Source: Scortum barcoo (lineage: Eukaryota > Chordata > Actinopteri > Centrarchiformes > Terapontidae). From it: 64,000 bases of DNA. Within the stretch, counting starts at the first letter, position 1, and every line of letters begins with the position of its first letter. The translations under genes and the position numbers were made by a program. Below the pieces are notes generated by a model. The model was not told the origin of the DNA, did not search any database, and saw only the letters and a program-made list of their open reading frames with translations. This document shows positions 25,111-35,800 of this stretch, one piece after another. The DNA is taken from positions 25,208,928 to 25,272,927 of the forward strand of contig CM041547.1 in the NCBI GenBank assembly GCA_023238725.1, read 5' to 3'.

Positions 25111-28100
25111 TTAGAAGTTTAGGGGTTAAACTTGAACAAAAAGTCCTAATTCAAGTTCAGATACATAGCTTAGCAGTTTGAATAATGAAGACTAATTCGT
25201 TTGTTCATGAACTGAATGTTGTTTAAAAACAGAAATCCCTGCTATAAAGTTATTTAAGTTGTTAAGAAGTTATACTATAAGTTTTACTTGGTTTTAGGCT
25301 GTTTTAAGCTAAAAAATATATTCACTACAGTAATATAAACTTACTAAAAGCATGTATTCCTTAGGCTCAGACAGTGCAGTGCTGTTGGCTACACATGTGA
25401 TGGAGAATGCATTGTGTGTTGTCATTTTACTGAATTCCTATTTTACCTCTTTTTCTGAAATGATTTCCCATTTCTCAACTAAATGACAGAAAATTAAGTG
25501 ACAATTTAATTATCAATATAAGTTTGTAAAGTTATTAGTATAAGCTGATTTGTTTTATGGAAACAGACTGTTTCAGGAAGTCACTTTATGTTCTAACTTT
25601 AATGTTAATTAATTCAATGTTTTTCTGACATTTAATAAACAAGTGATTTAAAAGAAATGAAATGAACATACATACTATTCTCGTACTATTCTCTGCAACA
25701 TTATAGCTAGCATTATTTGTTCATGAACTGGACTTTTTCTATGTAATTGATTATGTTTCTCTGTTGTGTTGCAGTTCATGGTTCTCTCAAATCCATTCAT
25801 GAGGTTTTGACCTTGGAGAGAGAGAGAATAAGGGAGGCCTGGACCAGCCCTGACCTGCGGCAGAACACCTCACAGCAGCTTGCTACACTCTGTAGTACAC
25901 TGTCTGAGGTAAAACATGCACACTACGAGCAGAGCTGAGCTACACAGGAGCAAAACAATCTTTATTTTTCTTTAAGCTAAAAATCAGTTGTGGCTATCTC
26001 TCTTCCTCCCTCCATACACATCCTCACCACCCCTCCTCATTTGACTTCCAGTTAAAACCCTTTTTATTGTCACAAAATATTAGTATCATCCTGCATATTG
26101 GCAATGGAGGCCAAGCCCTCGCTGTCTGTTGGTAAGGTGCTGGGTGAAACTGTTAAGCAGGTTTGGGCTGTTCCTTTGCAGGACTAGCACAGGTTATCAC
26201 AGGCGCACCTTGATGGAACACACCTCAAATCTTTCTCTCCCTTTTTCCGCACACTCACAAACTGTTGTAACACACTGAAACTGAGCAGTCTTGTCAGACA
26301 AGGGACATGTTAATTCCTGCTGTCAAACTGACTGCACTCAGGAACCTTTCTTGTTTGGTGTCGCATGAAGATTCTTCTTAGGTGCCTGCTTGTTTTCTGT
26401 CCATTCTGCATGTAAATGTCTTTCAGCTAATGAGATTTCTGTTGCTGTGACTGGTTTTATTTTGTTGTAAGGCTGCCTGGCAGCTGGTTGTCGCCATGCA
26501 TTCTCATTGTGAGCAACACACACAACAGTCTGACAGTAATTCTTGAGAAGATAATAGGAATAAACAACTCTTATATATCAACCATGGAATTATTGCACCT
26601 ATTAACTGGGTGATTTTCAGAGGAGCACTCCACCAATTTTACATAATATCAGTTGACTTATCTTTAATACTACTTGCTCTGTGAAAACAGTGGTATAATG
26701 TCTAATGTGGCTATAGAGGAGTTTGGCACATTTAAAGAGACAACCCTGAGTCTGAGCATGGAGATACATATATAAGACATATAAAATCCCATTTATTGAA
26801 CTTAATTAACACTTGGTGGCAAACTAAGTCAAGCTGTTAAAACATTTTAAAGGGCAGTACTACTGCAGTTTCATCCGCTGGCCCTGTTAACAGTTGGATA
26901 ATTCAGTGACGTGTTGCTCAACGCCATGTGCTGTGAATGCTCCGAAGTCTGCATGACATTCTGACAATTTATTTTTCTGTCCTGTGTTTCTTCTTCATGT
27001 GTCTTGCATGGCTGCTCTGGTTATGTGCACATGTGTGTGTGTATATCCATGCATGTGTGTTTAGTTGGACATACAGTCACGCCTTACCAAAGTCCACTCG
27101 CTTTCCCTGTCCTCTGACTCTACTGAGGAATCCTTCTGCACCGTCCGTCCTGACCAGGTGTGTACTGCAATGTGCGTTTACGTTGTACATATCTATTTCA
27201 TCATGCTGCTGTCACTCCTTTGTATTCATTTTCATCTTGCATATAAAGTTTCTTTAAAAATGGTGGGGAAAGTCTTGGTGTAATCCTCTCAGAAGCTATC
27301 ACATAAAAGCACATCTTAGCCATTCTTCTGTCACAATTCACTCTGTCATAATGAAAAGCAAAAGAGTGATCATGTGTGATTGGTGTGGCACCAATTCATC
27401 TTCAAACTCTAACAATCTGCATGAGAGTTTATTTTGCATGTTGTTTCCTGCCTGTGAGTCTGATACTCCATAATGCCTGTTGGCTCATTGTCCGGGTCAG
27501 GATCCAGCTCTTTGTACAAACTGTTCATTTGAAGCAGGTAAATATAGCTTGAGCCAAAAACCCTTTTCTTCTGTTCTCCTCTGCGCTCCCTCACAGAGGA
27601 CACCGTCTATGGGTCGTCATTGTCAGCGTGCACCCTCGGTGGCTGAATCCATGGCAGAGTATTTTGATGCCAGTGAGGTGATCGTGTGCGAGACGTCATC
27701 AGAGGCAGATTGTTCAGATGAGTCAGGCCTGAGTGACATTACAACCACCAGCAACTCCGAACCTGAAGAAGGACACGGTAAGTGTTTAGCTAGGATGTAG
27801 TAGCCAGTAGTGGTCTGTGTATACTTCCCAACTACCACTCTAACATTTACTTACCAAGAAAACTGAGGATTAACTTTGAATGGAAATAATGACTAACTGA
27901 TTCTTTCCTCCTCAGCCACTGCTACTCTCAACTACCGGGCCAGTCTGAACAGTGCTCCTGACAAACCCAGCCCAGTGCCCACGAATACTGGTAACACCAC
28001 CATTGTGTTGTCTCATTTATGTTAGGAGTGAGTGCAGTGATGTCTACTGTGTACTGCTAGGTCATCAGTCATGGCTCCTCAGTACATATTTTACTTTCCT

Positions 28101-30018
28101 GATGGCACAGTGAGACCATGTCACCAAAATTCTAAAATGACAGTGACACAAATGGACACATATGAACTTTAACTGCAATTAACCAATGAGCTATAGAAAT
28201 AAACTTATTTGAATCTATAAGCTACTTGGTATCAGTATCAGAGTAAATGCTGTAGAATTTTATTCACATCATTTTTACCAAACCATTCAGTATCCCCATC
28301 TAATGTTTCTCCACTTTTTTTATTCAGACTTTTCTATTAATTTATCCCTCTTCTATAGTTCACACTTGCTGGTCACAATAACATAACACACTTTTGACTC
28401 ACATATTTTTTACTTGCTTTGGAAATATTTGTCAATATTTGTTTTAAACTGAACTCAAAAAAATTCTGATGACTGCAAATTTTATTTCAATCTGATGTAA
28501 TTGTAGTGTAGTTATCGTTGATGGCAATACTTCTTAATTACTAGAGCTTCATAGAATGTGAAGGGATCTAAATACATGTGGTATCACAGTATAATAAAGT
28601 TCTGTAAAATATCAGGTCGTATGTAGTTATAAAAAAATAAATAAATGGCAGAAATATTATGCAAAAGTAAATAAATGCTGAAACTTACTTATATTTTCTT
28701 AATTATATTTGGTCCATGTATTCAATGTCATGCTCTTTGATCAGCCCTTTGAGATATTTCACTTAACTGTACTGATTTGCGTTGCTGTGATTCAGGTCGT
28801 CGCACTGCCCTCCCTGCCCCATCAACAGACAACAGCCATATTGGCATCATGACTATCCTGTACAACAACATCGGCAAGGACTTGTCCAGAGTTTCTATGC
28901 CAGTCGCTCTCAATGAACCATTGTCTTTGCTGCAGAGACTGAGTGAAGAGCTGGAATACTCAGAGCTGCTGGACATTGCCAACCACATTGATGATCCATA
29001 TGAGAGAATGGTGAGTTTGGTTTACTTAGATTCCCAGTCATCTAGAGATGAGATACAGTTCAGTTCAGTTCATTAATAAAATATCTATTTATACATGGTC
29101 CCAGGTTTACGTGGCAGTGTTCTCTATCTCTGGATATGCCTGGGCATCCTGGAGAAACCGCTACAAACCATTCAACCCTGTTCTGGGAGAAACGTACGAG
29201 AGTCAAAGAGAAGACCGAGGCTTCAATTACATCAGCGAGCAGGTAACCAGCAGAGACTGATACAGACACATAACCAAACCTCAACGTCTCCGTTTAGAAC
29301 GAACTATAATGCTGCGTTATATGTTGTGTCTTAGGTCAGCCATCACCCACCTGTCTCTGCCTGCCATGCAGAATCGGAAAACTTCACCTTTTGGCAAGGT
29401 AGGTATTGAGTGGGTAGAGATCCACCAATTCTGTATGAGTTGAGTCAAACCTAATGCTCTGTTTCTGTTTGCATTCAGATCAGAGATGGAAGAACAAGTT
29501 TTGGGGGAAATCGGTGGAGATAATCTCTTCTGGACTGGTCAATGTTTCTTTACCCAGGTGAGCCACTGCTTCATTTAGCTACACAATGCAGTAGATTGTG
29601 GGCTAAATAGGGCTAAATATACAGTAATATAAACTACTAACATTTTAAGTTTAACTGACAGCACCAGTTTGTACGATCCCACAAAATGTGTACCATATCA
29701 AGCATAGTTTACAGTCTTTGAATCATGCTGGGAGACTGTGTTCCAAGTGACATGAAGGTTTGGAATTCCAAACTTAACTAACTTACTAAACTTAACCTAG
29801 AAAACAAGTCTAAAAACAGGCTGAAATGCCAAAATTGTTGAGTAAGGCAAAATTTTATTGCACATCTGTGTAGGTATGGTGATCACTATGAATGGAACAA
29901 AGCCGTGACATGTATCCACAACGTGCTAAGTCAGCAGCGCTGGTTGGAGCACTATGGAGAGGTGGTCATCAGAAACACAGCGAGTGATGTCTGCACCTGC
30001 AAGATCACCTTTGTCAAG

Positions 30019-30060
<42 letters not shown>

Positions 30061-30072
30061 TCACAAATCAAG

Positions 30073-30111
<39 letters not shown>

Positions 30112-31861
30112 ACTTATTTTATTTAGCCATTCTTTTGTGTATCTGACTCCTCTTAACTGAACTGTTTTTGTCCTCTTCTCCTCTTTCACCACCCTAACCC
30201 TTTTCTCTCCATACTCCAGTCTCGCTACTGGAGCTCAGACAACAGTAAGAATGAAGTGCAGGGTGTGGTTCTGGACCGAGCTGGAGAGGTGGTTCATCGT
30301 TTCGGAGGTCTCTGGCATGAGGGCATCTTCTGTGACACCCTGTCTACTCCAAAGTGCATCTGGAAGCCCAGTGAGTATCATCCCCTGAACACTGGAAAAG
30401 TCCTCAAAAGCCCTGACAAATTCAGGTGTTGACCTCATCTATAGCGTCATATTGCATATATATGCTAATTTTGAAATGGATTCATCACTGACTCTGAAAT
30501 CTTGTAGCACTGTAGAAGATACAGACAGGCAAAGTACATATGGCAAATAGAAGTTGTCAATGATAATTTCTACCCTTAAGATTTCTTATTTTTCTGTATT
30601 ATTTAATGTCTCCATTCTCAGTGTCCACAATGTCATTTTCTTGTTTAGATGTGCAGCCTGAAGATCACTTCGAGTACTACGGCTTCTCACATTACGCCAG
30701 GGAACTAAATGAACTGACAGATGACATGAGGGCAGTGCTTCCGCCTACAGACACACGCTTCAGACCAGACCAGAGGTATAAACAAGATTTGTATTTATCT
30801 GAAACTTAAATGTGTGTGTTTTTTCAGGCCAGCTATTGCTATCTTCCATGTTGACTAATTATTCAATTCCTGGCCCTATCCCTTTGTTAGGCTTCTGGAG
30901 GAGGGGAAAGTAGTGGAGGCAGATAAAAAGAAGGATGAGGTGGAGGAAAAACAGAGGGAGAGGAGGAAGGAGATGGCCAAGAGAGGGGAGGAGCACATCC
31001 CCAGGTTCTTCAAGTAAGGAGCTCAGTTTGTGATCCTTTGGGACAGAAAATGTAACGTTGCACATTTTTAGCCACATGTTGCCTAATCTGTTATATAAGC
31101 AAGATGTTTAAGAGTAGGGAGGCCTGCCCCTGGCAAGTAAAAAAACCTTTTAGAATTTGTTAAATTGCTTTTTTAAGTATATTTTCTATAAACTTTTTTT
31201 TTTTAACTCAGTCGTAAATTAAGTGAAATAATATGGCAGCACACCTGACCTGTCAGGTCAGTGTAACAGGATGAGAAATTGAGGAGCTGTTCACAGCTAG
31301 AAAAAAATGTGAGGTGGTGAGATGGCTCAGAAAGATATTGATATCTCTGAAGTTAATCTGCAACTTTGGGAAGTGATTGCCAATACATTTTTTGTATAGT
31401 GTGTAGGTTGTTGTTTTTCTTTTTTCTTTTTTTTTAACATGGCAGGTCACTATTACTTTAAAGGGACAATAAAAACTCCAGCATATAACCTCTCCATAAA
31501 GCCATTTATCATTTATTACCTCTTCTGTACAAAAGTACAAATTAGTCCATTAGTAAATTTAGTGATGCTGCTAGGTTTATTTTTATTGCCTTTGACAGAC
31601 AAAGCCAGGCTAGCTGTTTCCCCCTGTTTGCAGTCTTTATGCTAAGATAACCAACTGTTGGTGGTTAAATATTTAATGTGTAATTGATATTAATAGAACA
31701 TTTTTCCAAGATTATTGCTTAACAGCAGTTTTCTTCTGTTGATTTTCACAGAAAAGCTGTGGATGAGGCTGGTAGAGAGGTGTGGCTGTACAAGTGGAAC
31801 CTACTGGAAACTCCGCAAAGACCCAGGTGTCGCCCACACTGAAAACCTTGACCTGTGGTAG
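21457..31861 (+). CDS. osbpl7: Oxysterol-binding-protein-related protein 7
   Basis: This is a lipid sensor/transfer protein of the ORP3/6/7 subgroup, with PH domain, FFAT motif and ORD domain. Coding exons: 21457-21624, 21847-21990, 22222-22275, 22394-22507, 22777-22948, 23693-23834, 23998-24116, 24451-24540, 24677-24833, 25775-25908, 27065-27157, 27597-27777, 27916-27990, 28796-29010, 29105-29242, 29335-29398, 29479-29557, 29874-30018, 30220-30370, 30649-30775, 30891-31013, 31752-31861. All have GT-AG borders. The expected product is about 930 aa. Human ORP7 is about 840 aa, while ORP6 is of similar length. ORP7 is chosen over ORP3/6 because tbkbp1 is adjacent, as in mammals. Two single-base problems break the frame: exon 5 to 6 is out of phase by one, and an extra G near 31794 shifts the last codons so that TGA at 31840 would replace the conserved end at 31859-31861. 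All other junctions are in phase, so assembly error is more likely than pseudogenisation. Confidence 0.9.
21847..22948 (+). CDS. osbpl7: osbpl7 exons 2-5: PH domain
   Basis: Four exons encode a pleckstrin-homology domain at about residues 85-185. It starts 'GICEGYLMKRRKYPLKGWHK', continues 'RYFLLEKGILKYSKTQQD' and 'GKLHGSLDV', and ends with the invariant tryptophan in 'DIFYIWLTKL'. The domain binds phosphoinositides and targets ORP3/6/7 proteins to the plasma membrane. Exon phases are 0 throughout until exon 5, whose last base (G, 22948) before the donor GTCAGT is one base too many for the next exon. Confidence 0.9.
22991..23213 (-). repeat. hAT-like non-autonomous element end (tentative)
   Basis: Read on the reverse strand from 23213, the sequence 'cactattggcccttttccac' continues into 'tagtacctactcggctcgac' and repeats of 'gactc'. 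This is a pattern I associate with termini of abundant fish non-autonomous DNA transposons. An A-rich tract lies at 23007-23028. The other terminus is not visible. It lies inside the osbpl7 intron 5, between the two out-of-phase exons. Confidence 0.35.
23693..27990 (+). CDS. osbpl7: osbpl7 exons 6-13: linker, coiled coil and FFAT motif
   Basis: These exons encode the region between PH and lipid-binding domains. A 'VSAWLQQTHDID' helix and the leucine-rich 'LAELAQLIQRLHWLE' segment resemble the ORP3/7 coiled coil. 'HSLSLSSDSTEESF' aligns with the Ser-rich block of human ORP7. At 27657-27677 the peptide is EYFDASE, an FFAT motif (consensus EFFDAxE), which docks the protein on VAP receptors of the ER. 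It is followed by an acidic/Ser tract (TSSEADCSDES), as in mammals. Exon 6 contains a run of nine C's (23743-23751), a place where length errors are likely. Confidence 0.85.
25076..25110. repeat. (GTA)n microsatellite
   Basis: Trinucleotide tract of about 11 units in osbpl7 intron 9, the intron between 24833 and 25775. Confidence 0.95.
28796..31861 (+). CDS. osbpl7: osbpl7 exons 14-22: OSBP-related (ORD) lipid-binding domain
   Basis: The ORD starts around 'NIGKDLSRVSMPVALNEP' (lid and PI4P-contacting segment). The family signature EQVSHHPP is split by the intron between exons 15 and 16 (ends at 29242, resumes at 29335), and its two histidines are PI4P ligands. 'KPFNPVLGETYE', 'FGGLWHEG' and 'FRPDQR' are also present. 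Exon 21 is rich in E/K, as in the amphipathic C-terminal helix of the family. The last exon reads REVWLYK and then, one frame over, GTYWKLRKDPG up to a TAG at 31859. Confidence 0.9.
30019..30109 (+). repeat. (CA)n tract with duplicated splice donor
   Basis: Two CA tracts (30021-30059 and 30075-30109) each follow the sequence TCAAGGTACAC. The first copy contains the donor of osbpl7 exon 18 (exon ends 30018). The second provides an identical donor 54 bases downstream (would end at 30072) with an open in-frame reading between them. Confidence 0.9.
31452..31665 (+). repeat. Teleost interspersed repeat, copy 2
   Basis: The interval carries 'gacagacaaagccaggctag', 'ctgtttccccctgtttgcag' and 'tctttatgctaagataacca', the core of the same repeat family as 2270-2545. 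It sits in the last osbpl7 intron, about 90 bp before the final exon. Class is unclear and it has no coding capacity. Confidence 0.55.
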
Positions 31862-32858
31862 AAAACTCACTGAAACTAGCCAGGTTGGAAACACTTGGTA
31901 ATGTGATGAAGAGGAATAATACACCTCTCTATTAGTAACAATGATGAATTGTACCCATGTTAGTCAGGTGTCCTATGCATGAACATAATCGAGTGACTCA
32001 ACAAAGATTCAGAGGTCTGTTGCTACCATTACTGCAGTATATCGGGGAGAAGGGCGTTTGGAAGCATAAATGAACCTCTCAGGATTTTTTGTGCCATGTA
32101 GAGGTGAGATGCCACTATGGAACAAATGAAGACTTGTTTAGACGAAGCCGGATGTCTTCCCAGCCTTTTGCCTACCTCTTACCATATTGCAGACCTTGAA
32201 TATAACCATTAATGATTGAAAAGCAAATCTCAACTTGAAATCCAGTTTTTAAACTATTTATCGCTGCCCTTGAGAAAATTGTGGGTAAAAATCTTTTGTG
32301 TTTTTCAGTCAGGATTGAGACTTTATGTAAATTCTTTCTGTATATCATATTTTTGGGACAAATGTCAAATCAGATGTTTTACTTGTAACTAGTTCTTACA
32401 TGTCAGTATAAATATTTGTAGTCTGGGTCTTCTGTATGACATTCACGAGTTTCCACAGCTTGCTTCCTTCAGAACACACAAAGGGCTAATTCTGGCGCTT
32501 GTTGGGTGTATTACAGGTGAACTGGTGCTGTCCTGCTTTCTTTCTCAGTGGGTCTTACTGTATAAACTTCTGTGGATTTGTAAAATATGTGTGTATTTTC
32601 TGATGTTTAATCATCACACATTGGTGATACACAAGTGTCCTTACACTGGTTAAATCTAGCTGCCCTTATCCTAGCCTTTTTTCTCTCTAGCCTGTTATGA
32701 ATTGTTGATGTCCAAAATGAGCTAATAGATGTCATCGTCTCTTGGGCCTTTTATGCTCTCAGTTGATGCAATGAAGTATTTTTTATTGATGTTTCAACAA
32801 TGGATTTTAATAAGGAAAAAAGATTACTTTTTTTCTTAATGCTGAATGTTTTGCTTCA

Positions 32859-32864
32859 AATAAA
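32859..32864 (+). terminator. osbpl7 polyadenylation signal
   Basis: AATAAA lies about 1 kb downstream of the stop codon at 31859-31861, at the end of a non-coding AT-rich 3' UTR, followed by TG-rich sequence. An alternative weaker site further upstream cannot be excluded. Confidence 0.65.
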
Positions 32865-32884
32865 AAGTTCCATAGTAAACTGTG

Positions 32885-35800
32885 ATTTTTGAGAAGTAAA
32901 CTCTTAAAGGATAAATGATACCTTACTAGAGTTTAATATTAAGCAGATTCAAGGTGTATAAGGAACTGTGTGGAAATTATTAGGGCAGACAGGGTTCAGA
33001 TTCTTTTTTTTGTTTTTTTTTTTGCTGAATGGGGTTTTCACTTACTAAACTTCAGTTCACTCCATCTCTTCAGTACCTGATCAAATGTAAATGTTTTATG
33101 TAAAGGGCCAATGATGTGTTTGGCATAATTTTGACAATTGCTAATTCCACTTCTAATAGGCAAGTTGGTAACTTGATCACTGCTTGTAGGACCCTACAAA
33201 TGTCTCCAAAATCTCTATTTGTCACTGAGGGTGAGCAGGCCTTTGTCTTTTTCCCCTCAACTGCGGGTCTCCAGGTGGTCAGGCAAATCAGTGTCCTCTT
33301 TAAGTTTCTTAAACCTCACATTTACCTTTTATCATTTTACCTAGTGGTCTGTCATACAGTCTCTTACAAGACCAAATGTCTCTTGTTGTGATTGATATGC
33401 TGCTTATCATGCCTGCCAAATCCTTGCCACATCAACAAGTTAGTTTTCATTTTAATGTCACCCTTTATTCATTCTTTTTCCCAGATAATTTACAGCACAA
33501 ATCAATGTCCACAGTTCTAACATGATTTATTATTCAAAAATTAGTTACTCAGCTGTGCAGATGATGTAAACAGTGAAGTCAAACTGAGGTATTCATGCCA
33601 ACAGTGAGTGGAATGAACAAAGAGCACCCCCTGCTGGCTGCTTTCAAATCATAATGTAACAAAACTACTAGAACAACTATAAACTGCAATAAAGTTAAGT
33701 GCAAAAATTATTGCAAATTCTCAATCTGTTCTCACAATATACTTAAAGTACATTTGCTGTGTTTACAATTATTCACTAAAATTCATTTGAAAGTAACCAG
33801 CATGGCCTTTTCACCTTCTAACACCTGACCACAGCAGGTAACAGACTCAGTGACCGAGAGACAGATACACAGTTCAATTGTTGGTCTTTTCCTGCAATTT
33901 GTCGAAAAGAAAATGACACCAGCCTTAAAACTTTGTGTTCACTTTTTCAGGAATTCTCTTCAACAGGCTTTGGCAGGCTAAAATGTGTTATGGCAACACA
34001 TAATTTTACTGGTTGGAAAAGGAGGTTCAGTTTCAAAGTAAGCCCATTGTCCTCCTGCTAAAGACCTGAATGGTTAAATGAACGATTTAAAGCTGCAGGT
34101 GGTAGGATTGATAAGAGTGGACTTAGCTTGAAAAGTTAAATGAGTTCAACTTCCAGGTCCGTCCGTCCCTCCACTACACTCCAGTCTGCCTCCAAAGCCC
34201 CTCCCCAGAGCGTCGCTCGGTCTCACTTTCTTTTTAGATCAATTTTCTTCATTGGTCTTCCTCAGTTTACTTTGTCTTTTTTGTGAAATCTGCACTTAAC
34301 AAATGAGGGATAAGAAAATTTCTCACTGCCTGGTTATTTGGTTGACCGTTTGCCTGCCATTGCATCCACTCAAAGAACATATATTATCATGTACTACTGT
34401 CAGGACATAGTGATAGTTTTAGAAAATGTGACTAAAAGTTATTTTCATGCAGGTTTAAAGGTTTCACTAAAGAAGTGTGCGGATCTACAACAAGATGTTT
34501 TTGTAATTTTGTCCATCCTTAATACAAACAATGTAGCCCCACAGTAATCACTGAGATCTGGGAATGGTCCAACACTGCAACAAACAACCAACACACAGTT
34601 TACAGTCTGTATCCTGGTTCGACTTACTTACCATACTTACTGTAGTTATGCAGTTTTCCTGCGCCATGACGAATTAATAGCAACATTTCAGGTTAATATT
34701 TTCAACAAACTTTGATTTATGACCAAATACTTGCAAAAACAATGGCATTGCCACCAATGACATGGCATTGTCATTTTGAGCATGTTAGAATGCTGACATT
34801 GCTCAAAGCACTGCTAAACCAAAAAAACACCTGTTACCTCCAAGTGGTTCAGATTATATGGCTGAATTGTTAGCTTGTTCACCACTGGTCTGTTCGTGTT
34901 TATTGCCCCATTGGACCTAGTTTTAGCAATGTTGTGCTCAGAGATCTTATTACTTTAGTCAGTATAATGATATCAAAATCAATAGTATCCATGGTGGAAG
35001 CTACAAAATAAGACGAATTCTTTGTCAAAGCAGAAACACAGAGCTTAGACAGTGTCAGCTGTGGGGTTAATGGCACCTTAGTTCAAGAGAGAGGCAGGTA
35101 CATAGCATCCAAAGTACAAAAACCAACTGCTAACTCTAAAACCTTACCAAAACAAACAAACAAAAAAGTATTTCACTTTCCAAAAGGTTGTACGGACAGG
35201 TTAAAGTGAAACACATCCAAAAGTATCCTGAAACCGTTTCTCATGTTCTAGCCCCAACATGAGGAGTTGTACCATGTATCGCAATTCATTTAGCGTAATA
35301 TTGTACATACACATTAATACAGACAGGGGACAATTTGAAGGAAAACCTGAAATGTACCTTAATTTAAAATCAATGTGTTATATCCACATTTTCAGTTTTA
35401 TAAAACTCTTTTTAATTCCACAAACTGTAAGAAAACTTGAAATGAAAAGGATGCCAGTATGTCATATTCTAAATGCAGAGAATAACCACAGATATGATCT
35501 GTCTATGATTTCCGTTGCCTCAGAAATAATACCATTACCCCAAAAAACAGATGGATGAAAGGAAAAAAAGAATATTCCTTAGAATAATCCTCAGAACACA
35601 TCTTCAGTTTACAGTCCCACCTGGGTCTGTCGACTTTTAGACTTTTAGTTTCAGATGTGCCCTTTGGATGCTGGGAGACCCACAAATGCAATTCCATTCA
35701 TCTCCATTTTTCCGAAGTGAAGGCAAAATATTCAGAATTAAATCAAATTAAGTATCAGTTACTAGCTTCTCAAGCTTTTATCACACATCACATGGTGAGA

